A stretch of 52,793 bases of DNA from a virus: positions 1 through 52,793 of the IMG/VR virus record IMGVR_UViG_3300032294_002470; one strand, written 5' to 3'. The notes beneath the pieces are model-generated. The model searched no databases, had not been told where the DNA came from, and was given only the letters and a program-made list of their open reading frames with translations. This document shows positions 15,370-21,906 of the stretch, in pieces (the first letter of the stretch is position 1; the number at the start of each line of letters is the position of its first letter). The position numbers and the translations under genes are program-made.

Positions 15370-15373
15370 ACTA

Positions 15374-15757
15374 TTAATTTTCAGAATTATTTGCGAAAAA
15401 ATTTAACAAACTTCTAATGTTACGTTGATCATTGCTCAACTTTTCAATCTCAATACGTTTTTCTGAGATTTCACGTTGCATGTAATCATAGTCTGTTTTT
15501 AGGTCCATCAACTCTTGAGTCTCATTGGCATCCTCAATGAAGGCTGCTTCACGAGCTTCAGCATTCGAATAGACTTTCTTTCCGTTGCCATCGATCGCAT
15601 TGTTAATATCAGCTTTAATTTTTGACTCAATCGTGGTAATTTTGTCCTGTACCTGTTTAGAGGCTTCGGTTCTTTCCAAGATTTCCAATTGGATCTCGCT
15701 GATTGCTTGAGGCAGTTCCATTAAACGGTCCGCCATTTCTGAGAATTTTTGATTCAT
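15374..15757 (-). CDS. Coiled-coil protein, 127 aa
   Basis: Almost the whole length is heptad-like helix (EIQLEILERTEASKQVQDKI, YMQREISEKRIEIEKL). It lies between the tRNA cluster and clpP and is probably co-transcribed with clpP from the promoter box at 15774. Confidence 0.65.
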   Translation of the reverse strand: MNQKFSEMADRLMELPQAISEIQLEILERTEASKQVQDKITTIESKIKADINNAIDGNGKKVYSNAEAREAAFIEDANETQELMDLKTDYDYMQREISEKRIEIEKLSNDQRNIRSLLNFFANNSEN

Positions 15758-15773
15758 GATTTCTATTTTTAGG

Positions 15774-15783
15774 TTAATATACC
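15774..15783 (-). promoter_or_regulatory. Early-type promoter box
   Basis: GGTATATTAA on the minus strand, 17 nt upstream of the coiled-coil gene and just past the last tRNA. Confidence 0.5.
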
Positions 15784-15789
15784 AAACGG

Positions 15790-15863
15790 TGGACCTTTCA
15801 GGATTTGAACCTGAGACCTTCGCATTATGAGTGCGCTGCTCTAACCAGCTGAGCTAAAAGTCC
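15790..15863 (-). tRNA. tRNA-Met(CAT) or Ile2
   Basis: Acceptor GGACTTT pairs with AAGGTCC, the D arm is GCTC/GAGC, and the anticodon loop is CTCATAA. It lacks the GGG/CCC anticodon stem of initiators. Lysidine-modified Ile2 cannot be excluded. No CCA is encoded. Confidence 0.9.
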
Positions 15864-15865
15864 AA

Positions 15866-15950
15866 TGGTGCCGCCGGCAGGACTCGAACCTGCGAAGCCC
15901 GAAGGCAAGGGATTTACAGTCCCTCGTAATTGCCACTATACGACGTCGGC
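15866..15950 (-). tRNA. tRNA-Tyr(GTA)
   Basis: Class II tRNA with acceptor GCCGACG/CGGCGGC, anticodon loop CTGTAAA and a long variable arm. CCA is encoded. Confidence 0.92.
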
Positions 15951-15959
15951 ATGATTTTG

Positions 15960-16031
15960 CTGGGATAGGAGGGATCGAACCTCCGACCTTAGAGTTAACA
16001 GCTCTCTGCTCTACCGCTGAGCTATATCCCA
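15960..16031 (-). tRNA. tRNA-Asn(GTT)
   Basis: Acceptor TGGGATA/TATCCCA and anticodon loop CTGTTAA. CCA is not encoded. Confidence 0.9.
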
Positions 16032-16036
16032 ATTTG

Positions 16037-16113
16037 TGGTTGGCAATGCAGGACTCGAACCTGCGGCCTCCTCCGTATCAGAGAGGTGCTCTAACCAACT
16101 GAGCTAATTGCCA
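16037..16113 (-). tRNA. tRNA-Ile(GAT)
   Basis: Acceptor TGGCAAT/ATTGCCA and anticodon loop CTGATAC. CCA is encoded. Confidence 0.92.
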
Positions 16114-16121
16114 ATTTATTG

Positions 16122-16196
16122 TCGGGATAGGAGGATTCGAACCTCCAGCCTCCTGCTCCCAAAGCAGGCGCGATAACCTGGTTACGCTATATCCCG
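16122..16196 (-). tRNA. tRNA-Pro(TGG)
   Basis: Acceptor CGGGATA/TATCCCG and anticodon stem CCTGC/GCAGG around TTTGGGA. Confidence 0.9.
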
Positions 16197-16463
16197 AAAT
16201 TTGCTCCATGCTGAGACGTGTACGAAGGCTAGATTTTAACGGGTTACTCTGACTGTTTCGAGAACCATCACCGTGCAGCTTTTGCCGCTTCAGCTTTTTC
16301 ATTAGTGTCTTACCACATAAAAACCTGTCAATCCTTACGTCGGCGATGCAGGATCTTGCTATCGTTAGTCCGAATCGATACCTCATTAGGTCGAGGATTT
16401 TTTTACCACCATCGCTTTATTTAAAGAATGCGACCAATCTTACTGAGCATCTCTTACTCATTG
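16197..16463. other. tRNA-cluster spacer, no gene recognised
   Basis: There is no credible ORF or cloverleaf here. A hairpin CGAT-GCA ... TGC-(T)ATCG lies near 16350. It may be processed leader or trailer RNA. Confidence 0.4.
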
Positions 16464-16536
16464 TACAACCTGCAAGATTCGAACTTGCGACCTTTTCCAT
16501 GTCAAGGAAACGCTCTTCCAGCTGAGCTAAGGCTGC
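16464..16536 (-). tRNA. tRNA-Val(GAC)
   Basis: Acceptor GCAGCCT/AGGTTGT (two G-U pairs), anticodon stem TTTCC/GGAAA, loop TTGACAT. Confidence 0.85.
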
Positions 16537-16541
16537 ATGGA

Positions 16542-16592
16542 GTCGGAAAGACATGCTGGCTCATATTGAGTTTGGACGCAAGCCCTTCCGAC
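16542..16592. repeat. Inverted repeat in tRNA spacer
   Basis: GTCGGAA (16542-16548) pairs with TTCCGAC (16586-16592) around a 37-nt loop with inner GGCT/AGCC pairing. It fills the gap between two tRNA-Val genes. Confidence 0.5.
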
Positions 16593-16598
16593 ATTTAG

Positions 16599-16670
16599 TA
16601 GTCCCTGAGAATTTCGAAATCCCGACCCTCGCCATGTAAAGACGATGCTCTGCCTCTGAGCTAAAGGACT
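16599..16670 (-). tRNA. tRNA-Val(TAC)
   Basis: Acceptor AGTCCTT/AGGGACT, anticodon stem TCGTC/GGCGA, loop TTTACAT. The T stem has a weak pair next to the loop. Confidence 0.82.
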
Positions 16671-16752
16671 AGTTGACACGCTTTCGCCCCCTGTATGACG
16701 TGTCTTAGATGCCCGTGGTCCGCCACAGCGAATAAGGGAGCCACCCACATTC

Positions 16753-17211
16753 TTATTTGCAAATCTTGTCCGCGATGTATGTTGCTGAGATTGCATACGG
16801 TTTGCAGCGTGGAGTGTAACCTGAACCTTCAACGTAACCTAATGCTGCTCTTAGTAAAGAGTTAGAGCCGTATCGAGGATCAGGGTTTAGGTCAACATCA
16901 ATGAAGGTTGGTTTACAGACGCCATTCGCTTCCAAGTACTGAGCGAGCTCAACAGAGTCCTCAACCTCTTGCCATAGTCTCGTGAATCGGTTAACGACCT
17001 TTGGAAGGGTCTTTTTTGAATAGATCACGTGCCCACCGCTATTTCCGTAATGTAGAACAATGACTAACGCGTAAACTGTTTTCTCACCAATCGTTTGACT
17101 ATCCGATCCGATATACATTCTGATATTATCAGCTTCCGCTAGTTTTGTTTCCAAATAGGGAATGAGATCGATGTAGGCTCCGTTTGTTAGTGATTGAAAT
17201 TTACGGTCCAT
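16753..17211 (-). CDS. RNase H-like protein (DUF458/YkuK type), 152 aa
   Basis: YIGSDSQTIGEKTVYALVIV resembles the first acidic strand of an RNase H-like fold, followed by FIDVDLNPD and a C-terminal helix. This matches DUF458-type proteins common in Bacteroidota and phages. I place the start at 17211 (MDRKFQSLTNG); the longer frame reads through tRNA sequence. It sits inside the tRNA cluster. Confidence 0.75.
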   Translation of the reverse strand: MDRKFQSLTNGAYIDLIPYLETKLAEADNIRMYIGSDSQTIGEKTVYALVIVLHYGNSGGHVIYSKKTLPKVVNRFTRLWQEVEDSVELAQYLEANGVCKPTFIDVDLNPDPRYGSNSLLRAALGYVEGSGYTPRCKPYAISATYIADKICK

Positions 17212-17229
17212 TGTTTTAGGTGTTATTTT

Positions 17230-17304
17230 TGGAGCAGGTGGGGAGAATCGAACTCCCATCTCCAGATTGGAAGTCTGGAGTAATAGCCGTTATACGACAC
17301 CTGC
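17230..17304 (-). tRNA. tRNA-Gly(TCC)
   Basis: Acceptor GCAGGTG/CACCTGC, anticodon stem CCAGA/TCTGG, loop CTTCCAA. CCA is encoded. Confidence 0.92.
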
Positions 17305-17440
17305 ATTACAACTTTTGTATTATCCTAAGAGTTGCCAACTTCGCCGACATACGATTCGGGGGACGTCCACGCCAACACACGTTAAGTGTCTGTAATTCCC
17401 ATCTTCGATCCTTAATTGTGCACCACCAGAGGGCTGTTTG
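17305..17440. other. tRNA-cluster spacer
   Basis: No gene is recognised. It holds a short ACAC...GTGT hairpin near 17375. Confidence 0.35.
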
Positions 17441-17513
<73 letters not shown>

Positions 17514-17523
17514 AATTTGGGTT

Positions 17524-17631
17524 GGATCAGAGGCCTTCTGCCAACCGAGACCTTGTCGTTAACTTTCGTCAGAGCGTACCAAGACACCATTTAATTTTTC
17601 GACTTGAGGTAGTCACGGCCGCCTCTGATCC
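17524..17631. repeat. Long-range 11 bp inverted repeat in tRNA spacer
   Basis: GGATCAGAGGC (17524-17534) is perfectly complementary to GCCTCTGATCC (17621-17631). The 86-nt loop contains no ORF. It could be a structured RNA co-transcribed with the tRNAs. Confidence 0.6.
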
Positions 17632-17685
17632 TCTCAAGTCTATTTCGTATCTTGGCAAAATGCGGCTCGACCCTGATACGCTGTG

Positions 17686-17758
17686 AGCCTCCTGCCGGGA
17701 TCGAACCAGCGACCTACTGATTACAAATCAGTTGCTCTACCAGCTGAGCTAAGGAGGC
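17686..17758 (-). tRNA. tRNA-Thr(TGT)
   Basis: Acceptor GCCTCCT/AGGAGGC, anticodon stem ACTGA/TCAGT, loop TTTGTAA. Confidence 0.92.
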
Positions 17759-17811
17759 AGTTTAGCGATTATGTTGCAACCAACGTTTTCTTGGTGAAGA
17801 ACGACCTGGTG

Positions 17812-17885
17812 TGGACCGTGAGAGACTCGAACTCTCGACCCCCTGCGTGCAAGGCAGGTGCTCTAGCCATCTGAGCTAACAGCCC
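17812..17885 (-). tRNA. tRNA-Ala(TGC)
   Basis: Acceptor GGGCTGT/ACGGTCC, anticodon stem CCTGC/GCAGG, loop CTTGCAC. Confidence 0.9.
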
Positions 17886-18032
17886 TTAAAAGAACAACGT
17901 TGGAGTACCCGTCTCGCTCCAATCTTAACAGCTTCATCAGAGTTTTCTCTGGGCCCAGGCTGAGGGTGATGACCTCTTTGGTCCGGCCGTGATTGTCGAC
18001 ATCACATTGGCCGGAGAGACCGTCATTCTTAG
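17886..18032. other. Structured tRNA spacer
   Basis: It contains GTTGGAG...CTCCAAT and TCCGGCC (17982-17988)/GGCCGGA (18009-18015), the latter around a GTCGAC palindrome. No gene is recognised. Confidence 0.45.
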
Positions 18033-18128
18033 TAGCGATAGAGGGATTCGAACCGGTGAAAGATCTTCATGAAACTCTTTCCTCTGCATCGGTGCTCATG
18101 ACTGCGACCGACTCTCCAAGGTATCGCC
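18033..18128 (-). ncRNA. tRNA-like element, non-canonical (96 nt)
   Basis: Acceptor arms GGCGATA and TATCGCT pair over 7 bp and a GGTTCGAATCC T-loop is present. The T stem is broken (ACCGG against CCCTC). No normal D arm is seen. A TCGGT/ACCGA stem carries a 13-nt loop. I cannot assign an anticodon. It may be a decayed class II tRNA or a tRNA mimic. Confidence 0.5.
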
Positions 18129-18231
18129 ATTTGGATATTTCAGAAGAGGTTACTAAACTTCAGCTCTTCAAAGCTTCTCAGCTTACAACGTTCCGTCAAT
18201 TGTTTACGCTGCTAACTTATTCGATAAAGCG

Positions 18232-18303
18232 TAGTCCGTACGGGAATCGAACCCGTATTTCACCCGTGAAAGGGGCGTGTCCTAACCGTTAGACGAACGG
18301 ACC
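18232..18303 (-). tRNA. tRNA-Glu(TTC)
   Basis: Acceptor GGTCCGT/ACGGACT, anticodon stem CGCCC/GGGTG, loop CTTTCAC. Confidence 0.92.
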
Positions 18304-18336
18304 ATTATCTAAGACTAGGTATAGAAATACCTGGAG

Positions 18337-18410
18337 CGGACTGGACGGGACTCGAACCCGCGACCTCCGCCGTGACAGGGCGGCATTCTAACCAGCTGAA
18401 CTACCAGTCC
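18337..18410 (-). tRNA. tRNA-Asp(GTC)
   Basis: Acceptor GGACTGG/CCAGTCC, discriminator G, anticodon stem CCGCC/GGCGG, loop CTGTCAC. Confidence 0.92.
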
Positions 18411-18462
18411 GTTTCTCTTTAGTTCACTCCTGCCCCGTAGAGCATACCTTGAAGGGCTGTTT

Positions 18463-18515
18463 ATCCATGCAAATCTACCTGAAGAGCAATTGGTTTGTGC
18501 TCGACGTACATGGAT
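18463..18515. repeat. Inverted repeat in tRNA spacer
   Basis: ATCCATG (18463-18469)/CATGGAT (18509-18515) with inner GAGCA/TGCTC. It forms a two-step hairpin between tRNA-Asp and the next tRNA. Confidence 0.5.
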
Positions 18516-18519
18516 CCGG

Positions 18520-18597
18520 TGGTAGGTGCACCAGGATTTGAACCTGGATCTTTTTTACTTAACGTAAAATTGCTCTAACCGCTTGAGCTATACACCT
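18520..18597 (-). tRNA. tRNA with ambiguous anticodon
   Basis: Acceptor AGGTGTA/TGCACCT, a canonical D arm, T arm CCAGG/CCTGG and encoded CCA are all present. The anticodon hairpin is TTTTAC-GTTAA-GTAAAA. With a 5 bp stem and 7-nt loop (CGTTAAG) the anticodon is TTA, which would read UAA. Shifting by one base gives GTT (Asn). Neither register has U at position 33. An Asn tRNA with a lost base is the simplest explanation. Confidence 0.7.
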
Positions 18598-18598
18598 A

Positions 18599-18707
18599 TG
18601 GTGATTAGAGCCGGACTCGAACCGGATACCGTGCAGGACGGAATAGACAACCTTACCTCTTTCGAGTTGGGGACTTGGAAACCATCCCGCATTACGTCCA
18701 TCTAATC
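18599..18707 (-). ncRNA. Oversized class II tRNA-like element (109 nt)
   Basis: Acceptor GATTAGA/TCTAATC, T arm CCGG-TTCGAGT-CCGG and encoded CCA are canonical. CCGT/ACGG could be a variable arm. CAAC/GTTG would be an anticodon stem with a 14-nt loop starting TCGAAAG (CGA would be Ser). The D loop is about 21 nt. It is far longer than a normal tRNA. Confidence 0.55.
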
Positions 18708-18741
18708 AATGATCTAAGACTAGTTACAAAAATGGTCACGG

Positions 18742-18813
18742 TTGCGAGGGATGGATTCGAACCACCGACCCTTGGGTTATGAGCCCAATGAGATACCACT
18801 TCTCCACCTCACA
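18742..18813 (-). tRNA. Initiator tRNA-fMet(CAT)
   Basis: Anticodon stem TTGGG/CCCAA gives the three G-C pairs next to loop CTCATAA that mark initiators. The D arm GGAGAAGTGGTATCTC resembles bacterial fMet. The acceptor TGTGAGG/CCTCGCA has T1-A72, a weak first pair. Confidence 0.85.
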
Positions 18814-18822
18814 ATATATTTG

Positions 18823-18924
18823 CTGACTAAAAAGGATTTGAACCTTAATCCTGAGCTCCAGTTAACCGTTTGCTAAAGCAACTGCCATTACTCCGTTCCT
18901 CTGTGCACCATTACACCATAATCA
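18823..18924 (-). ncRNA. Oversized tRNA-like element (102 nt)
   Basis: Acceptor TGATTAT/TTAGTCA (last pair weak), a GTGTAATGGTGCAC D arm and T arm AAGG-TTCAAAT-CCTT are present. The anticodon region is enlarged: CAGTT/AACTG encloses a 16-nt loop containing TTTAGCAAA. No anticodon can be assigned. Confidence 0.5.
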
Positions 18925-18974
18925 ATCGGATGCTTCGAATCATCCAGTCTTAGGGTAATTAATCCCAAGATTTG

Positions 18975-19045
18975 TTGTCCCGCAAGGATTCGAACCTCAA
19001 TTCTCTGGACCAAAACCAGATGTGCTGCCGTTACACCACAGGACA
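18975..19045 (-). tRNA. tRNA-Gln(TTG)
   Basis: Acceptor TGTCCTG/CGGGACA, anticodon stem TCTGG/CCAGA, loop TTTTGGT. Confidence 0.92.
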
Positions 19046-19092
19046 ATTTGCGATCTTCAATATGTCAAAGAACTCTCTTTGTTTGTTATTAA

Positions 19093-19101
19093 TAATATAC
19101 C
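19093..19101 (-). promoter_or_regulatory. Early-type promoter box for the tRNA operon
   Basis: GGTATATTA on the minus strand, about 48 nt upstream of tRNA-Gln. It could drive the tRNA block running to 15.8 kb. Confidence 0.55.
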
Positions 19102-19145
19102 ATAATTTGTATTAACTTAATTACTTTCTTTCGAAAGATTTTTAA

Positions 19146-19829
19146 TTATTTAGTAGACTCAATCCGTTTCCTAAGATTGTCAATTGAAATTCCATCATTT
19201 TTGAATCTAGAGTCTGACCCTACTACTATTATTAATGATAAATCATTTTCAGCTACTGCTGACTTCATTTTTTTTCTCATTTGGTTAGTTACCCAACCTT
19301 TATATTCAACGTATGCATTTAATTCCTTCACGTAAAAATCAGGATAAAACGTTCGTATTCTCCCTTCATCTTTATATTTGAAGCCTCTATTATTTCTATT
19401 CCACGTAACATTTAACTCATCAAATAGATTCGCAATTAATATTTCTTCAGAGTTTAAAAACATTTTTTCATTACTTGATGAAATATATTCATAAACTTTA
19501 CTTTTACCGCCTCCTTCTCTTAATCCGCCTGATCCCTTTTTTCTAAGTTCTCCACTTTTTGGCTTAATTCCAGTTAAACACTTTGATCTATATAATTTTC
19601 GGCAATCAATTGATTCACATACTTTCGTTCTAGTGATTCTACTAGTAAATTCGATACCGCAAATTACACAATCTTTAGTTTTCGAATGCTTAGTTAACGA
19701 TTTCGAAACTTTTTCAGATATTTCAGATCGTTTAGCTTTAGTACTAAACGATCTGCTACATTTCACAGAACAAAATCTACTGCTACCATATTCTCCAGTA
19801 TGCGAATTTTGGCAAGTTTCACAAATCAT
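19146..19829 (-). CDS. Putative PD-(D/E)XK homing endonuclease with zinc ribbons, 227 aa
   Basis: The N terminus has Cys pairs (CETC, FCSVKC) and a second set (CVICG, KVCESIDC), which are small zinc fingers used for DNA binding. The C-terminal half has TFYPDFYVKELNAYVEYKG, a PD...ExK nuclease core. It is more A/T-rich than neighbours and sits inside the tRNA cluster, both typical of free-standing homing endonucleases. The frame and length look intact. Confidence 0.75.
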   Translation of the reverse strand: MICETCQNSHTGEYGSSRFCSVKCSRSFSTKAKRSEISEKVSKSLTKHSKTKDCVICGIEFTSRITRTKVCESIDCRKLYRSKCLTGIKPKSGELRKKGSGGLREGGGKSKVYEYISSSNEKMFLNSEEILIANLFDELNVTWNRNNRGFKYKDEGRIRTFYPDFYVKELNAYVEYKGWVTNQMRKKMKSAVAENDLSLIIVVGSDSRFKNDGISIDNLRKRIESTK

Positions 19830-19886
19830 AACATCAAAGTTTAATATTATTTATACTCGAACTAATGATTTTAGTTTTGATAGTTT

Positions 19887-19959
19887 GCACGAGTACCAGG
19901 ACTCGAACCTGGAACAACGATTTTGGAGATCGGCATGATACCATTTCACCATACTCGTG
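19887..19959 (-). tRNA. tRNA-Trp(CCA)
   Basis: Acceptor CACGAGT/ACTCGTG, anticodon loop CTCCAAA between CGAT/ATCG. Confidence 0.9.
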
Positions 19960-19976
19960 TATTTCAAAGAACTAGT

Positions 19977-20049
19977 TGCGGGACCCGGACTTGAACCGGG
20001 AACTTCAGCTTATGAGACTGACGAGATAGCCGTTTCTACGCATCCCGCA
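19977..20049 (-). tRNA. tRNA-Met(CAT) or Ile2
   Basis: Acceptor TGCGGGA/TCCCGCA, anticodon stem TCAGT/GCTGA, loop CTCATAA. Third CAT tRNA in the window. No initiator-type stem. Confidence 0.87.
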
Positions 20050-20067
20050 ATTTTATATTTTTGTTAG

Positions 20068-20142
20068 TGATCCCGACAGGATTCGAACCTGTGACTCCCA
20101 TATTAAAAGTATGGTACTCTAAACCTGCTGAGTTACGAGATC
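20068..20142 (-). tRNA. tRNA-Lys(TTT)
   Basis: Acceptor GATCTCG/CGGGATC, anticodon stem CCATA/TATGG, loop CTTTTAA. Confidence 0.92.
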
Positions 20143-20203
20143 ATAGTGAGGCCCGTAACTCCATGAGAGTCATTAGGCCTTTATCGTTTTCGTTTCATAT
20201 TTT

Positions 20204-20398
20204 TCATTTTCTATATTTTGTTTTTCTGTTGTGTTTCCAAGTTTTGAACTCTCTCCATTTATGATTGGGCAGATCGCCATGATGCCATGACCAGCCTTCT
20301 TCGTAATACGGAGGATACAACCATTTTAATAGAGTTCGATTGTACGCTTTACTATTTTCTGCTTTGTTCAGTTTTGCTCTGTTTCGATTTTTTGACAT
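20204..20398 (-). CDS. Small basic protein, 64 aa
   Basis: The frame MSKNRNRAKLNKAE... is rich in Lys, Arg and Trp (WLYPPYYEEGWSWHH). It lies between tRNA-Phe and tRNA-Lys, with no overlap. No family is recognised; RNA or DNA binding is possible from composition only. Confidence 0.5.
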   Translation of the reverse strand: MSKNRNRAKLNKAENSKAYNRTLLKWLYPPYYEEGWSWHHGDLPNHKWREFKTWKHNRKTKYRK

Positions 20399-20457
20399 TT
20401 CGCCTTAGGTTTTTTTACCTAATGCATTGTGTACTTCTTCATCTTATTTTATTTTTT

Positions 20458-20533
20458 TGGCGGTGCGGGGCAGGATCGAACTGCCGACACCAGGATTTTC
20501 AGTCCTGTGCTCTACCGTCTGAGCTACCGCACC
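20458..20533 (-). tRNA. tRNA-Phe(GAA)
   Basis: Acceptor GGTGCGG/CCGCACC, anticodon stem CAGGA/TCCTG, loop CTGAAAA. CCA is encoded. Confidence 0.93.
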
Positions 20534-20541
20534 ATATAAAA

Positions 20542-20573
20542 CAAAAAACCTCGAATTTTTTAGGTTCGAGGTT
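20542..20573 (-). terminator. Rho-independent terminator
   Basis: On the minus strand CCTCGAA, an A-rich loop, TTCGAGG and TTTTTT. It ends the short transcript starting near 20750 and lies just before tRNA-Phe. Confidence 0.75.
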
Positions 20574-20600
20574 CGTTGTTTTCATAGTTAATATTTTTAT

Positions 20601-20729
20601 TTAACTTCGTCCACTTGAACCTCGCATAACCCCAAAATCTTTAATCTCAGCTGTCATCACAATCGATGTGCCTGCCGGATACTGATTCCAGTTTTGAGTA
20701 TTTTTTGATATGTTCGTTGTTGTTTGCAC
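20601..20729 (-). CDS. Small ORF, 42 aa, GTG start
   Basis: The frame VQTTTNISKNTQNWNQYPAG... ends DFGVMRGSSGRS. It has its own promoters (20752-20773) and terminator (20542-20573), so it forms a complete small unit. The start codon is uncertain (GTG at 20729). It may be a real small protein or the remaining tail of a larger gene. Confidence 0.45.
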   Translation of the reverse strand: MQTTTNISKNTQNWNQYPAGTSIVMTAEIKDFGVMRGSSGRS

Positions 20730-20751
20730 GAGTATTTGAATTTTTGTTTAG

Positions 20752-20760
20752 TTATTTATA
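20752..20760 (-). promoter_or_regulatory. Late-type promoter box
   Basis: TATAAATAA on the minus strand, an exact T4 late consensus TATAAATA plus A. It lies 22 nt upstream of the 42-aa ORF. Confidence 0.6.
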
Positions 20761-20764
20761 AAGC

Positions 20765-20773
20765 TATTATACC
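20765..20773 (-). promoter_or_regulatory. Early-type promoter box, tandem with a late box
   Basis: GGTATAATA on the minus strand directly upstream of the late box. The two would allow expression throughout infection. Confidence 0.5.
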
Positions 20774-20792
20774 TACTTTTTGAAAAAAGGTT

Positions 20793-21272
20793 TTATTCTT
20801 TTCCAACCTTTTTTACGTTTGCCCAAGATTTACTAGGAGACGCTGAATTTACTCTTGCCATTGCCCATTGATGTGCTGTCATTCCAGGTCTTGAACCTGA
20901 AGAGTAAAAAGCACCTAGTCCCTTAACGTATTCTCTTTTAAGATCAGCGAATGAATAACCTTTTTTGGTCGCAACCGCTCTAATCTTTGCAAGAGTTTCC
21001 TTGCTTAAGTTCTTACCTGACTTTTTAGCTTCATCAACTTGTGAATCCTTGCGAGGAGTGTTCTTCCAATCCGGTTTAGATCGTTCCTTTTTTTCCATCT
21101 CGTCACGCAACTTGTAAGCTTGATCCTTTTTGTCAGCTTTCAATAGGGCCTGGGCCTTATCTAGCTTGGCATCTCGGGAACTTCCCTCAGGAGCTTTGTA
21201 TTTAGCTGGGTGACTTGATTTGGCCTCGTTGATTAAGTATTCATTGAAGCTTTGAACTAGTGGCTTAATCAT
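20793..21272 (-). CDS. Capsid-targeted protein with DUF5824-like C terminus, 159 aa
   Basis: The N terminus MIKPLVQSFNEYLINEA is a capsid-targeting-like leader ending in an L-I-N-E processing motif. The middle is Lys-rich and disordered. The C-terminal 60 residues (KGLGAFYSSGSRPGMTAHQW) match a small domain common in large phages that I recall as DUF5824. It probably enters the head and is delivered with DNA. It is 10 nt downstream of another tagged gene. Confidence 0.7.
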   Translation of the reverse strand: MIKPLVQSFNEYLINEAKSSHPAKYKAPEGSSRDAKLDKAQALLKADKKDQAYKLRDEMEKKERSKPDWKNTPRKDSQVDEAKKSGKNLSKETLAKIRAVATKKGYSFADLKREYVKGLGAFYSSGSRPGMTAHQWAMARVNSASPSKSWANVKKVGKE

Positions 21273-21282
21273 TGGGGTTTAA

Positions 21283-21846
21283 TTATTTTTTGATAGCTGC
21301 AAGCTTTTCGTTAGCTGCATCAATCTTAGAGATCTTAGAATCAAAGAAGCTCTTGAATTTAGTAACGATTGATTTAATCTTGTCAGAAATCTTAGAGATT
21401 ACAGCCTTAGCCTTATCGGTTAACTTACCTTCGTCTAATTTATTGATTTCAAAAGAGTGCTTAACTGATGTGATTGCAGTATTCTGTCTAACGCATTCGT
21501 TAATGATTGCTTGAGCAGCTTCATCAACCATTGTTAGAGCCTGTTCTACAGCTTTTCCGTAAGCGACTGAAGTTCCTTCTCCACCGTATCTTGTTATTTT
21601 CATTACGTACTTCTCAGTAGTTGCCAATTTATCGTTAAGAACTTTCATTGCATCAAAGATTGGTTTAACTGATGCGTCGAACTCCTTTAGCTCTCCTTCG
21701 ATAGCTTTAGTTTCAGTAGTTAACACTTTCAATCTTTCTTTGATTTCGTGAATTCTTTCTAACTTAGCAATGATTGCCTTGTCTTTTAGTTGTGCTTCAT
21801 TAACTTTTGATTCGTTAACAAATTCTGTGAACTTTAACAGTTTCAT
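21283..21846 (-). CDS. Capsid-targeted helical protein, 187 aa
   Basis: Leader MKLLKFTEFVNES fits the tag consensus. The rest is helical and Lys/Ala-rich with coiled-coil stretches, like T4 internal proteins. Two late-type promoter boxes lie upstream. The enzyme content, if any, is not visible. Confidence 0.7.
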   Translation of the reverse strand: MKLLKFTEFVNESKVNEAQLKDKAIIAKLERIHEIKERLKVLTTETKAIEGELKEFDASVKPIFDAMKVLNDKLATTEKYVMKITRYGGEGTSVAYGKAVEQALTMVDEAAQAIINECVRQNTAITSVKHSFEINKLDEGKLTDKAKAVISKISDKIKSIVTKFKSFFDSKISKIDAANEKLAAIKK

Positions 21847-21867
21847 GTAGATTCGTGTAATTTTAGG

Positions 21868-21876
21868 TTATTTATT
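21868..21876 (-). promoter_or_regulatory. Late-type promoter box
   Basis: AATAAATAA on the minus strand, 21 nt upstream of the capsid-targeted gene at 21846. Confidence 0.6.
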
Positions 21877-21888
21877 CGGTGAAGATTA

Positions 21889-21897
21889 TTATTTATC
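21889..21897 (-). promoter_or_regulatory. Second late-type promoter box
   Basis: GATAAATAA on the minus strand, 12 nt further upstream than the previous box. Confidence 0.5.
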
Positions 21898-21906
21898 ATC
21901 GTAATC

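Noticed and set aside
17935-17955. Hammerhead ribozyme core in a tRNA spacer
   Set aside because: The minus strand has CTGATGA near 17940, but no GAAA follows a second stem in the required order.
20153-20182. AGGCC...GGCCT repeat after tRNA-Lys as a terminator
   Set aside because: The stem is only 5 bp with a loop of over 20 nt and the following T-run is weak on either strand.
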